Part shown: positions 13,871 through 22,253 of the stretch, one piece after another | Layout: each line of letters starts with the position of its first letter | How positions within the stretch are numbered: the stretch's first letter is position 1 | NCBI RefSeq assembly: GCF_946481155.1 | Contig: NZ_CAMLMK010000033.1 | Span: 1 to 26,319 of the forward strand | DNA from: an uncultured Flavobacterium sp. | GTDB taxonomy: Bacteria > Bacteroidota > Bacteroidia > Flavobacteriales > Flavobacteriaceae | DNA length: 26,319 bases | Direction of reading: 5' to 3' | Notes under the pieces: generated by a model | What the model saw: only the letters and a program-made list of their open reading frames with translations | Database searches by the model: none | Told to the model about the DNA's origin: nothing | Position numbers and translations under genes: made by a program

Positions 13871-15106
13871 TTAAATTAATTCACCTTCAATAATGACCTG
13901 TTCAATTAAATTGGTTCCGAAAGCATACGGCAGCTGGTAGAAGGAGGTAAGCGGCTTGGTGATAATCAAATTCGCCGATTTTCCTTTAGTGATGCTTCCA
14001 TGCGTTTCTGAAATTCCCATGGCATACGCTCCGTTGATGGTTGCAGCGTTTATAGCTTCTTCTGGTGTCATTTTCATTTTGATACAAGCTGTTGCTACTA
14101 CAAAATTCATGTTTCCCGATGGTGTAGTGCCTGGGTTAAAATCTGTCGCTAGCGCTAGAGGCAATCCGGCTGAGATCATTTTTCGTGCCGGAGTATAAGG
14201 AATACTGATGAAGTACGAACAGCTTGGCAAAGCAACCGGCATGGTTTTACTGTCTTTTAAGATTTCAATATCTTCATCGGTTACAATTTCAAGATGATCT
14301 ACGGAAAGTGCTCCATGTTTCACACAGGCTTCAATCCCGTTGATTGCTGTGAATTGATTCACATGGATCTTCGCTGTAAGTCCGTATTTTTTACCGGCTT
14401 CCATAATTCTTTCAGTTTCTTCTACTGAAAAATAACCGGTTTCAAGGAAAGCATCAATGTAATCTGCTAAATTTTCTTCTGCAATTTTCGGCAACATTTC
14501 ATTGATGATCAAATCAATGTAAGCGGAATGATCTTCCTTGTATTCCATCGGAAAAGCATGCGCCCCAAGAAAAGTGGCTTTGATTTTTATCGGATAATTT
14601 TGGGCAAGTTTTCGGATCACGCGAAGCATTTTCAGTTCGCCTTCTACCGTAAGTCCGTATCCCGATTTGATTTCAATGGCGCCCGTTCCCTGCTGCATTA
14701 CCTCTTCCAGACGTGCTTTCGACTGGTTGTAGATTTCTTCTTCCGAAGTTTCGTTGAGTTTTTTCGCCGAATTTAAGATCCCGCCACCACGATTGGCAAT
14801 TTCCTCATAACTCAGTCCGTTGATCCTGTCCGCAAATTCCTGAATGCGGTTTCCTGCGTATACGATGTGCGTATGGCTGTCAACCCAGGTTGGTAAAACT
14901 GTTTTGCCTTCAGCATCAATAATTTGGTCAAACGCGGAATCCGGGCAATTATTCATCGGACCAAAATCTCCAATCAGGTTGTTTTCAATTACTAAAAAAG
15001 CATTGTCAATCTTAGGTAAAATGGCCATTTCTGCACCGGAAACTTTATCGATGGAAATATCTCGAACCTGTAAAAGTTCCTTTATATTTTTAATCAGGAT
15101 TTTCAT
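13871..15106 (-). CDS. hutI: Imidazolonepropionase (HutI)
   Basis: A 411-residue amidohydrolase-superfamily enzyme. It hydrolyses 4-imidazolone-5-propanoate to N-formimino-L-glutamate, the third step of histidine degradation, in the cytoplasm. The metal site is visible: His78 and His80 in DSHTHIVYAG, His248 in KIHVNQF and Asp322 in ATDFNPG. Further landmarks are GAHAFP at 181-186 and the substrate-binding TTPSGNM at 327-333. Length and motifs match the family (about 400-415 residues). The gene is divergent from corA with only 52 bases between the starts. hutG lies downstream beyond an oppositely oriented gene, so hutI and hutG are not in one operon here. hutH and hutU are not in the window. 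Confidence 0.95.
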   Translation of the reverse strand: MKILIKNIKELLQVRDISIDKVSGAEMAILPKIDNAFLVIENNLIGDFGPMNNCPDSAFDQIIDAEGKTVLPTWVDSHTHIVYAGNRIQEFADRINGLSYEEIANRGGGILNSAKKLNETSEEEIYNQSKARLEEVMQQGTGAIEIKSGYGLTVEGELKMLRVIRKLAQNYPIKIKATFLGAHAFPMEYKEDHSAYIDLIINEMLPKIAEENLADYIDAFLETGYFSVEETERIMEAGKKYGLTAKIHVNQFTAINGIEACVKHGALSVDHLEIVTDEDIEILKDSKTMPVALPSCSYFISIPYTPARKMISAGLPLALATDFNPGTTPSGNMNFVVATACIKMKMTPEEAINAATINGAYAMGISETHGSITKGKSANLIITKPLTSFYQLPYAFGTNLIEQVIIEGELI

Positions 15107-15158
15107 TACATGAATTTTTTTGTAAATGTAAAATGGAAATTCAAAAACTCCTATCTTT

Positions 15159-16259
15159 ATGACAAATTATTCAATTTTGAGAAAGATTAAATACAAAAAG
15201 GGACGCAAAGTCCAGCCGAATTTCTACGAATACACTGGAGTTTACAGAACCGAACCCGTAGAAATGCAGTTGTTTGTATATGATGAAAACCGCTACGAGG
15301 AATATCATAAAGTTACCTTATCTAAAATTTCAGATGAACTTCGGGATGACCGTCAGAAAGACGATGTTAAATGGCTGAATATTCATGGTTTGCACGATGT
15401 TGAGCTGATTAAAGATGTTGGCCAGTTGCTTCGCATTGAGCCATATATTATTGGCGATATTCTGAATACAACCCGTCGGACAAAAATGGAAGAACTCCAT
15501 GATACTTTGTTTTTCAATATCAAGTCGATTTTACCGGCGGATGACCTGAACAGCATTCGTGTGGAGCAGGTTAGCTTTGTGTTGAAAGAGAATTTGCTGG
15601 TTTCTTTTCAGGAACGAAAGAGCGATTTCTTTACACATATCAGGGAACGTATCCGGACCAATGGAGGAATTGTCTGCAAAAAGAAGAACGATTATCTTTT
15701 ATACCTGATGCTGGATGCGATTATGGAGAATTTTTACATTACCATCGAAAATTATGAAGACAGAATTGAAACCTTGATAATTGAATCCAAAGCCAATCAC
15801 CATCAGGATATTTTGGACCGAATCGAAAACAACCGCGAGAACCTGAATTTTCTTAAACGGGCGATTGTTCCGCTGAGGGACGCATTGTTCAGCCTAAAAA
15901 GTTTTCAGGATGATACGGAATATGATGGTATTGAAAATTCCAATTATACTTTTTTTGCCAGATTACATCAGAAATGTTTAGAGCTTCTGGAGCAGATCGA
16001 TTACGATTTGAATTCTTTGGACAGTGCTTCCCATTTCCATTTTTCAGCGCAAAGCCAGCGAATGAACGAAATTATGAAAACGCTGACAGTAGTTTCGGTG
16101 ATTTTTATGCCACTGACATTCATCGTGGGTGTTTATGGGATGAATTTTGATAATATGCCGGAATTGCGATCCGAAAACGGGTATTACATTGTTATGGGTG
16201 TTATGCTTTTATTGGTAGTAGGAATGATGGCTTACTTTAAAAAGAAAAAATGGTTCTAA
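15159..16259 (+). CDS. corA: Magnesium/cobalt transport protein CorA
   Basis: A 366-residue inner-membrane divalent cation channel. A large acidic and helical N-terminal cytoplasmic domain (about 1-300) forms the funnel. Two C-terminal membrane helices follow, at about 307-327 and 342-360. The selectivity motif GMN (327-329, in GVYGMNFDNMPEL) sits at the end of the first helix, and the basic tail KKKKWF ends the protein. CorA works as a pentamer and imports Mg2+ (also Co2+ or Ni2+). The DUF1003 gene starts 12 bases after its stop, so the two are almost certainly co-transcribed. Confidence 0.96.
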   Translation: MTNYSILRKIKYKKGRKVQPNFYEYTGVYRTEPVEMQLFVYDENRYEEYHKVTLSKISDELRDDRQKDDVKWLNIHGLHDVELIKDVGQLLRIEPYIIGDILNTTRRTKMEELHDTLFFNIKSILPADDLNSIRVEQVSFVLKENLLVSFQERKSDFFTHIRERIRTNGGIVCKKKNDYLLYLMLDAIMENFYITIENYEDRIETLIIESKANHHQDILDRIENNRENLNFLKRAIVPLRDALFSLKSFQDDTEYDGIENSNYTFFARLHQKCLELLEQIDYDLNSLDSASHFHFSAQSQRMNEIMKTLTVVSVIFMPLTFIVGVYGMNFDNMPELRSENGYYIVMGVMLLLVVGMMAYFKKKKWF

Positions 16260-16271
16260 ATACAATAGCTT

Positions 16272-16940
16272 ATGGAAACATTTATCAGTGCTATCTCCGG
16301 GAAAGAATTTCCAATGGAGGAATGTGTTTACGGAAAGTCCATACGGAAATCGATTTTTGAATGCATAAAAGCAGAATTCCCCGATTTTAAAGAAGACAGC
16401 CAACTTTCAGTAAGCGAACTACATTATTTTAAGGAAAAGTACATTTCACGATTTTTACTGAAAGATGTGGATGAACTCAGCGAGCTTGAACGAACGGTAA
16501 TTTCTTCCTTAAAAGATAACAAATCGGTTTTTCCGCAGCTTGAGGATGATAAAGCTAAAGCGACGTACGGGCAAAGGGTTGCTGATAAAGTAGCCTCATT
16601 CGGCGGAAGCTGGACTTTTATTATCTCTTTCGTTTTCTTTCTGATAGTATGGATTTGCGTGAATGCGTTTATTCTGCTGCACCGGGCTTACGATCCTTAT
16701 CCGTTTATTCTTCTGAATCTGATTTTGTCGTGCATTGCTGCATTGCAGGCGCCCGTGATTATGATGAGCCAGAACCGCCAGGAAGAAATCGATCGTAAAA
16801 GAGCAAAAAACGATTATATGATTAACCTGAAATCGGAATTGGAAATCAGGATGCTGCACGAGAAAATAGACCATTTGATTTTACATCAGGAGCAGTCATT
16901 GCTGGAGATCCAGAAAGCAATTGAGAAGAATAAGATTTAG
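16272..16940 (+). CDS. DUF1003 membrane protein
   Basis: A 222-residue protein. The N-terminal region (about 1-60) resembles the small SGK-x-FP domain common in DUF1003 proteins, but the usual zinc-type cysteine pair is not evident (only Cys18 nearby). Two membrane helices lie at about 114-136 and 143-165, joined by a short loop containing AYDPYPFILLN, which is typical of DUF1003. A charged coiled tail (about 168-222) contains SQNRQEEIDRKRAKNDY. Function is unknown. Its position 12 bases after corA hints at a role in cation transport or in regulating CorA, which is inference. Confidence 0.88.
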   Translation: METFISAISGKEFPMEECVYGKSIRKSIFECIKAEFPDFKEDSQLSVSELHYFKEKYISRFLLKDVDELSELERTVISSLKDNKSVFPQLEDDKAKATYGQRVADKVASFGGSWTFIISFVFFLIVWICVNAFILLHRAYDPYPFILLNLILSCIAALQAPVIMMSQNRQEEIDRKRAKNDYMINLKSELEIRMLHEKIDHLILHQEQSLLEIQKAIEKNKI

Positions 16941-16975
16941 AGTCCGCCGTGATTTAAATGGCCACAGCGAACTCT
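16939..16975. terminator. Weak hairpin between convergent genes
   Basis: AGAGTCCGC (16939-16947) and GCGAACTCT (16967-16975) pair at 8 of 9 positions around a long loop that contains a GGCC. A TTTTTAT stretch follows a few bases later on the plus strand. It could end the corA-DUF1003 transcript, but the loop is long. Confidence 0.35.
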
Positions 16976-16989
16976 TAGAGATTTTTATA

Positions 16990-17466
16990 TTACTTTTTCG
17001 GACTTAAGATATCCACTGCAGCTTTCCAGGAGCCATCTGATTGTTTTTTCCAGATGGTAATTCCGTTGAAATGCATCACCTGTGCGTTTCCTGTTGAGTC
17101 TTTCATTTCCATTTTTACTTCTTCAAGAAGGTAACCCATGTCACCACTTTCTGCGACATCAGCTTTCTTAGGCTCCCAGCGTATTTTGAAGTTCGGATCT
17201 TTCATAGCGTTTTCGACCATTTTACGGATGGAATCTCTTCCTTCATGTTCCGCCTCTCCTGCCGAATACACGATCGCATCATCCGTCCAGTAATTCAAAA
17301 TTTCGTCTACCTTTCTTGATTGGGCAGCTTTTGACCATTCCCTGCTTGTCTGCATAAGTTTTTCGCCTTCTGCTTTAGTGTCGACTTTCTCTTTCTGACA
17401 ACTTAAAGCGGTAAAACAAACGACTAACAGTAAGCACAAACTTGTAAAAATTCCTGTTTTTTTCAT
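16990..17466 (-). CDS. NTF2-like (DUF4440/SnoaL-type) lipoprotein
   Basis: A 158-residue protein with a lipoprotein signal peptide; the lipobox ALSC places the acylated cysteine near residue 23. The mature domain has the NTF2-like/DUF4440 layout: an N-terminal helix (EGEKLMQTSREWSKAAQSRK), then DEILNYWTDDAIVYSAGEAE and GRDSIRKMVENAM, and closing strands ending in GSWKAAVDILSPKK. Such domains bind small hydrophobic ligands or act as enzymes of various kinds; no specific function can be assigned. It follows fumC on the same strand by 42 bases and may be co-transcribed with it, though no functional link is evident. Confidence 0.85.
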   Translation of the reverse strand: MKKTGIFTSLCLLLVVCFTALSCQKEKVDTKAEGEKLMQTSREWSKAAQSRKVDEILNYWTDDAIVYSAGEAEHEGRDSIRKMVENAMKDPNFKIRWEPKKADVAESGDMGYLLEEVKMEMKDSTGNAQVMHFNGITIWKKQSDGSWKAAVDILSPKK

Positions 17467-17508
17467 ACAATTGAATTTAAATTAAATACTCCGTTTAGGT
17501 TTATTCTT

Positions 17509-18891
17509 TTATACCATATCTTCTGGTTTCACCCATTCATCGAAATCTTCTTCGGAAACATAGCCAAGTCGAACAGCTTCCTGTTTTAGGGTCGTTCCGT
17601 TTTTGTGGGCAGTTTGGGCAATTTCAGCCGCTTTATAATATCCGATTTTCGTGTTTAGAGCTGTAACCAGCATTAGTGAATTGTCTACCAATTCCTTAAT
17701 TCGGGTATAGTTTGGTTCAATTCCCTGAGCGCAATGTTCATTAAAGGAAACACAGGCATCACCAAGTAATCGTGCAGATTGGAGGAAATTGGCAACAATC
17801 ATCGGTTTGAAAACATTAAGCTCGTAATGTCCCTGCGTAGCTCCAATTGTTATGGCAACGTCATTTCCCATGACCTGTGCGCACACCATAGTTAAAGCCT
17901 CGCATTGCGTCGGGTTTACTTTTCCGGGCATAATGGAAGAGCCGGGCTCATTTTCCGGGATATGGATTTCGCCAATGCCGGAGCGTGGACCGGAAGCCAT
18001 CATTCGGATATCATTCGCTATTTTGTTTAAGGCAACGGCTAATTGTTTTAAGGCGCCATGCGTTTCCACCATCGCGTCATGTGCTGCAAGTGCTTCAAAC
18101 TTGTTTTCAGCCGTTTTAAAAGGCAAACCGGTAAATATTGCTATATAGTCGGCTACTTTCTTGTCGTAGCCTTCAGGGGTGTTTAAACCGGTTCCGACTG
18201 CGGTTCCTCCAAGCGCTAATTCTGATAAATGGGATAAAGTATTATTCAGTGCATTTAATCCGTGGTTTAATTGTGCCACATAGCCTGAAATTTCCTGTCC
18301 GAGTGTAAGGGGAGTAGCGTCCATTAAATGCGTTCGGCCAATTTTTACAACATCTTTGAACTCTTTGGCTTTCAATTGTAAAGTGTCCCGCAATTGTTCT
18401 ACACCGGGGATGGTATTTTCGGCAATTACTTTATAAGCCGCGATATGCATGGCAGTAGGGAAGGTGTCGTTGGAAGACTGCGATTTGTTTACATCGTCAT
18501 TAGCTTTGATAAATGGTTCCTCGCCGATTTTTTTTCCGGCTAAAACCTGTGCGCGATTGGCAATCACTTCGTTTACATTCATATTACTCTGGGTCCCTGA
18601 ACCGGTTTGCCAGATGACCAATGGGAAGTTGTCATCGAGTTTTCCGTTTAGGATTTCATCGCAGACTGCTGCGATTGCATCTCTTTTTTCAAGTGTTAGT
18701 ACCTCTAAATCGCTGTTGGTAAAGGCTGCGGCTTTTTTCAGGAAAGCAAATGCGGTAATAATTTCTTTTGGCATGGAGGCAGGTTCGCCAATTTTGAAGT
18801 TGTTTCTGGAGCGTTCGGTTTGTGCTCCCCAGTATTTTTCTGACGGAACTTTAACTTCACCCATAGTGTCTTTTTCAATTCGGAAATCCAT
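17509..18891 (-). CDS. fumC: Class II fumarate hydratase (FumC)
   Basis: A 460-residue TCA-cycle enzyme that interconverts fumarate and L-malate in the cytoplasm as a homotetramer. The family signature [11 protein letters not shown] lies at 317-327 with catalytic Ser318, and the general acid/base His188 is in [10 protein letters not shown], both at the same numbers as I recall for E. coli FumC (467 residues). The substrate-site segments [13 protein letters not shown] (96-108) and [13 protein letters not shown] are present. It needs no iron-sulfur cluster. The start at 18891 gives the normal N-terminus ([14 protein letters not shown]). No strong TAnnTTTG lies just upstream; a near match (TAATTTTA) is present. 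Confidence 0.96.
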   Translation of the reverse strand: MDFRIEKDTMGEVKVPSEKYWGAQTERSRNNFKIGEPASMPKEIITAFAFLKKAAAFTNSDLEVLTLEKRDAIAAVCDEILNGKLDDNFPLVIWQTGSGTQSNMNVNEVIANRAQVLAGKKIGEEPFIKANDDVNKSQSSNDTFPTAMHIAAYKVIAENTIPGVEQLRDTLQLKAKEFKDVVKIGRTHLMDATPLTLGQEISGYVAQLNHGLNALNNTLSHLSELALGGTAVGTGLNTPEGYDKKVADYIAIFTGLPFKTAENKFEALAAHDAMVETHGALKQLAVALNKIANDIRMMASGPRSGIGEIHIPENEPGSSIMPGKVNPTQCEALTMVCAQVMGNDVAITIGATQGHYELNVFKPMIVANFLQSARLLGDACVSFNEHCAQGIEPNYTRIKELVDNSLMLVTALNTKIGYYKAAEIAQTAHKNGTTLKQEAVRLGYVSEEDFDEWVKPEDMV

Positions 18892-18968
18892 AATCTTAGT
18901 AATTTTCCTTAAAATTAGTGAATATCAACCGTTTAATCGTTATAGATAAAATAATTTTTAGCGAAGTA

Positions 18969-18999
18969 TTGTCCAGGCTGATTTTTCCCCGTATATTTG
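18969..18999 (+). promoter_or_regulatory. Consensus promoter of the 55-residue gene (TTG-N20-TATATTTG)
   Basis: TTG at 18969-18971 is followed by 20 bases and TATATTTG at 18992-18999, one of the best Bacteroidota promoter matches in the window. The ATG is 27 bases downstream. Confidence 0.7.
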
Positions 19000-19026
19000 G
19001 CCTGAATTCATAAAATTCCGGAAAAC

Positions 19027-19194
19027 ATGTTTGAATTTCAACAGTATTTAGGCTTTTTAATTTTCTTAGGAATCTTCTTAACAGGTTTCTGGCTTATGCT
19101 TTTCCTGGTAAACTTCGTGTTTTACTGGATTGGTGGGGCTTTATTTGAAATGTTCAAAGAGAAAAGAGCACAAAGAGCACAAAAGCAATTGTAA
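19027..19194 (+). CDS. 55-residue membrane protein
   Basis: A small gene with a hydrophobic core at about residues 8-40 (one long or two short helices, with LGFLIFLGIFLTGFWLMLFL) and a basic tail, KEKRAQRAQKQL. I call it real because a consensus promoter lies 27 bases upstream and a strong terminator 23 bases downstream, and the frame fills the space between. By the positive-inside rule the C-terminus is cytoplasmic. The function is unknown. Confidence 0.7.
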   Translation: MFEFQQYLGFLIFLGIFLTGFWLMLFLVNFVFYWIGGALFEMFKEKRAQRAQKQL

Positions 19195-19217
19195 AAAATT
19201 ACGATTCTTTTCAAAAT

Positions 19218-19248
19218 AAAAAAGTCCCGAAATTTCGGGACTTTTTTT
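19218..19248. terminator. Bidirectional terminator between the small membrane gene and the TonB receptor
   Basis: A near-perfect palindrome, AAAAAAGTCCCGAAA (19218-19232) with TTTCGGGACTTTTTT (19233-19247), plus one more T. In practice it forms a 12-bp stem with loop AAATTT and T tracts on both strands. It serves both convergent genes. Confidence 0.92.
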
Positions 19249-19259
19249 ATTGCCGGAGG

Positions 19260-21737
19260 TTAACCTCCAAATTCTTCTTCGCCGTTTTCTTCGCGTTTCG
19301 GCTGTTTTTCTCTTTCTGTTTTCTTTTTGTTGAAACGGTAAGTGAACGATAAATTGATCTGGCGTTCTCTCCACTGCATTTCACTATAAGAGTTTAAAAC
19401 GTTGTCAAGATGCGTTTCTGAAATTCTTTTTCTCGAATTAAAGATGTCGCTTACGTTTAATGCCAAAGTAGCTTTCTCTTTGAAGAAATCCTTGCTTAAT
19501 GCTAAATTAGCAGATAATACTCCTCGGCTGCTTCCCTGTGCGTTTTTCTGTGGCGCGTTGTAGGTTGCATTGGTTTGCCAGTCGATTCCGTATGGCAAAT
19601 TGATTTTTGAGGTTACTCTGGAAAACCATGAATAAGCTGTGTTATCAAAGTTTTGTACTACTTCATCTCCTTCAAAATTGGTATAGGCATAATCGCCCTT
19701 CGTTTCGTTTCTGAAGAAATTAAAGTTTCCGTTTAATTTCCACCATTTGTACGGCGAATAATTAAGGGTAAATTCAAATCCGCTACGGTATTGCGTCGCT
19801 AAATTAATAGGCGTACTTAAAATTACGGGAACTCCGTTTACAAAATCACCTGATTCTCTTCTGATAAATTGGTAGGAATCGGTTGTCTTATTAAAATATG
19901 CAGAGGTACTAAAGGTCAGTTTCTCCCAACGTTTCATATATCCAAGATCAAATGCATCGGTCATTGCTGGGTTGATATCCGGGTTACCTTTGAAAATATT
20001 GATGTTGCTCGAATAGTTGGAAAAAGGATTCAGGAAATGGCCTCTTGGTCTGTTGATGCGTCGGCTATAAGACATGCTGGCACTTGATTTTTCCGAGAAT
20101 TCGTAAGTAAGGAAAACACTTGGGAAAAGGTTTCCGTACTCTTTGGTATTGAAATCATTTGTAGTCAGCTGATTTACATTGATTTTAGAATACTCATAGC
20201 GTAATCCAAGCAAATAAGAGAATTTTTTAATTTTTGTTCCGAATTGCGTATAGAATGAATTTACTTTTTCAATGTATTCCAAAGTATTGGTGTAGAAAGT
20301 GTTGGTTTCCCAAATTCCGCTATCATTCTGTTGTTCCAATTTAAAAGCTGTTGTCAGGTTCGTGAAATTACCGCGGTAACCTGCTTCGAACTGGCTGTTT
20401 TCCTTTATCGGCAATACATAATCCGCCTGGATAAGGTTTCTTTTTTGGTTTTCTTTATTCAGCGTTCTTTCAAATTGCGTGTTTGCTTCGTCTCCGATTA
20501 CAAAATCAGAAATTGTGGAATTGTCGTTTTGCCTGTCACCCGAAAAAGCGGCGTCAATGGTTAATTTGTGACCATCTTTCTTAAATTTCTTTATGAAATT
20601 GGTTGAATATTCCATATTAAGCGCGTCGTTGTCCTGGTCATTAAAACGATTTCTGATGAAAGTAGGTGCGTAATTTTCATCAAAATTGTAATAAAGAACA
20701 TCATCAGGATTTGTGCCGTTATTTTTTCGAATTGAAAGGGTGTTTGTCCAGGTGATGGATTTATTCAGAAACCATTCAAAACCGAAGTTTGTATTGAAAG
20801 CTTCTCTTGCTCGTTCGTTAGTTCTTCTTTCGTTGATGAAACCTGTTGTTTCTCCGGTGTCCCTGTCAAGATATTCCGTATCCGTTAACGAGTTACCAGG
20901 GCTTTTGCTGTTGGTGTAGCCGGTAGTGGTAAATAAATTGAACTGTTCGCTTCTAAGGTTTATATTTCCGTTCAGTCCATAATTTTGAGGATCTCCAACG
21001 GTTGCCGTAACGCTTCCGTTGATTCCCTGGTTTTTGCCTTTTCTTAGGATGATGTTTACAATTCCGCCACCACCTTCTGCTTCATAACGAGCTGATGGAT
21101 TAGTGATTACTTCAACTTTTTCAACTGCATCAGCAGGAAGCATTCTTAAAGCATCTGCCACATTTCCTGCCATTCCTGAAGGTTTTCCGTCGATTAAAAC
21201 ACGAACGTTTTCATTTCCGCGAAGGCTCACATTTCCGTCAACATCCACTGAAACGGAAGGAACATTGTCCAATACATCACTGGCTGTTCCGCCTTTTACC
21301 ATCATGTCCTGACCAACATTGTACACTTTTTTGTCAAGTTTGATCTCTACGGTAGAACGTTCTGCAATAACTACAACTTCTTCAAGTTGTTTGCTGTCTT
21401 CAGTAACGCCTATGGTACCTAAATTTGTATCTTTATTGATTTCTTTGTCTTTGAACTCAACCTTTTTAAAACCAAGAAATTCTACTTTTATATAGTAAAT
21501 CCCGGTAGGCACGTCAAAAGAAAATTCCCCTTTGCTGTCGGTTATTCCGCCATATACCATTGAAGGATTTTTTGTGTTTTGCATATAAATGCTGGCGTAT
21601 TCCAGAGGTTGTTTTGAAACCTGCTCAATGACTTTACCGGACACTTTTACTTTTGGCATTTGCGGTCTTTGCTGGGCAAATGAGAAAAATGAAATGAGAA
21701 GCAGTAAGCAAGTTACTATCGAATGCGAATTTTTCAT
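19260..21737 (-). CDS. TonB-dependent outer-membrane receptor with carboxypeptidase-regulatory-like domain
   Basis: An 825-residue outer-membrane protein. The signal peptide covers about 1-21 (cut near FSFAQ). A CarboxypepD_reg-like beta-sandwich follows at about 31-113 (VSGKVIEQVSKQPLEYASIY to GTIGV). The plug domain is at about 123-235, with VLDNVPSVSVDVDGNVSLRG and the closing EGGGGIVNIILRKG. The rest, to about residue 805, is a beta barrel ending in the strand INLSFTYRFNKKK. A charged tail of about 20 residues ends in EEEFGG. This is the OMP_b-brl_3-like branch common in flavobacteria. It is not next to a SusD gene, so the substrate is unknown (metal, siderophore or peptide are possible). 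Confidence 0.92.
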   Translation of the reverse strand: MKNSHSIVTCLLLLISFFSFAQQRPQMPKVKVSGKVIEQVSKQPLEYASIYMQNTKNPSMVYGGITDSKGEFSFDVPTGIYYIKVEFLGFKKVEFKDKEINKDTNLGTIGVTEDSKQLEEVVVIAERSTVEIKLDKKVYNVGQDMMVKGGTASDVLDNVPSVSVDVDGNVSLRGNENVRVLIDGKPSGMAGNVADALRMLPADAVEKVEVITNPSARYEAEGGGGIVNIILRKGKNQGINGSVTATVGDPQNYGLNGNINLRSEQFNLFTTTGYTNSKSPGNSLTDTEYLDRDTGETTGFINERRTNERAREAFNTNFGFEWFLNKSITWTNTLSIRKNNGTNPDDVLYYNFDENYAPTFIRNRFNDQDNDALNMEYSTNFIKKFKKDGHKLTIDAAFSGDRQNDNSTISDFVIGDEANTQFERTLNKENQKRNLIQADYVLPIKENSQFEAGYRGNFTNLTTAFKLEQQNDSGIWETNTFYTNTLEYIEKVNSFYTQFGTKIKKFSYLLGLRYEYSKINVNQLTTNDFNTKEYGNLFPSVFLTYEFSEKSSASMSYSRRINRPRGHFLNPFSNYSSNINIFKGNPDINPAMTDAFDLGYMKRWEKLTFSTSAYFNKTTDSYQFIRRESGDFVNGVPVILSTPINLATQYRSGFEFTLNYSPYKWWKLNGNFNFFRNETKGDYAYTNFEGDEVVQNFDNTAYSWFSRVTSKINLPYGIDWQTNATYNAPQKNAQGSSRGVLSANLALSKDFFKEKATLALNVSDIFNSRKRISETHLDNVLNSYSEMQWRERQINLSFTYRFNKKKTEREKQPKREENGEEEFGG

Positions 21738-21768
21738 GAATGATTTTTTAAAGATCTGCTTTTGACTG

Positions 21769-21776
21769 CAAAATTA
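21769..21776 (-). promoter_or_regulatory. Putative -7 element (TAATTTTG) for the TonB receptor
   Basis: A TAnnTTTG match on the minus strand, 31 bases upstream of the start at 21737. A TTTG at 21801-21804 is 24 bases away, slightly long for a -33 spacing. Confidence 0.45.
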
Positions 21777-21832
21777 CTTCGTGGTTTAAGCGTAAAATCC
21801 CAAATCTTTGTTAAAACAACAGTTTACTAATT

Positions 21833-22174
21833 CTAAATAATCTCAAGGATTTTTTCGATTGGACGGCCAATCACGGCTTTATTCCCATTAATGATTATAG
21901 GTCTCTCTATTAAAATCGGGTTTTTCAGCATTACTGCAATCACTTCATCATCAGAAAGTTCTTTGTTTTCAAAATTTTCTTTCCAAAGCGCTTCTTTTGT
22001 TCGCACCAATTCAATCGGTTTGACTTTTAGTTTTTTGATGATTGATGTCAGGTCCCGTTTCGTGATTTTTTCATCAAGATACTTAAACGCTTCAAATTCA
22101 ATCCCTTTGTCTTCAAGGAAACAAACTCCTTCACGAGATTTACTGCACCTTGGATTGTGATATATGGTAATCAT
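21833..22174 (-). CDS. arsC: ArsC-family (glutaredoxin-coupled) arsenate reductase-like protein
   Basis: A 113-residue thioredoxin-fold protein starting MITIYHNPRCSKSREG. The catalytic Cys10 is in the NPRCSKSR motif, with the family arginines in LVRTKE and ERPIIING, and the GKAVIGRP-like end (NKAVIGRP). The enzyme would reduce arsenate to arsenite using glutathione/glutaredoxin or an equivalent thiol. ArsC and Spx-like proteins (YffB) look alike, but the three arginine-containing motifs favour ArsC. I start at 22174 since the preceding nine open codons do not fit the family. No ars operon genes are adjacent, so a role in arsenic resistance is not supported by context. Confidence 0.87.
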   Translation of the reverse strand: MITIYHNPRCSKSREGVCFLEDKGIEFEAFKYLDEKITKRDLTSIIKKLKVKPIELVRTKEALWKENFENKELSDDEVIAVMLKNPILIERPIIINGNKAVIGRPIEKILEII

Positions 22175-22187
22175 TCTATTTTTTTTG

Positions 22188-22195
22188 CAAAAGTA
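22188..22195 (-). promoter_or_regulatory. Putative -7 element (TACTTTTG) for arsC
   Basis: A TAnnTTTG match on the minus strand, 13 bases upstream of the start at 22174. It lies inside the longer open frame, which supports the shorter start. The same octamer precedes the helicase gene at 11700. Confidence 0.45.
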
Positions 22196-22253
22196 CTCCA
22201 TATAGTTGAAAAATCGAGTAAATTCGAATTGACAAAATTTTTATCCAAAATCC

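Noticed and set aside
18449..18949. 166-codon plus-strand open frame over fumC
   Set aside because: It is antisense to intact FumC coding sequence and its composition is that of a shadow frame.
19260..21737. Polysaccharide utilisation locus (SusC/SusD)
   Set aside because: No SusD-like lipoprotein, glycoside hydrolase or sensor lies next to the receptor, and its plug/barrel type fits the smaller OMP_b-brl_3-like branch rather than SusC.
21833..22174. Arsenic-resistance operon
   Set aside because: Only a single ArsC-like gene is present, with no arsR, arsB/acr3 or other ars gene on either side.
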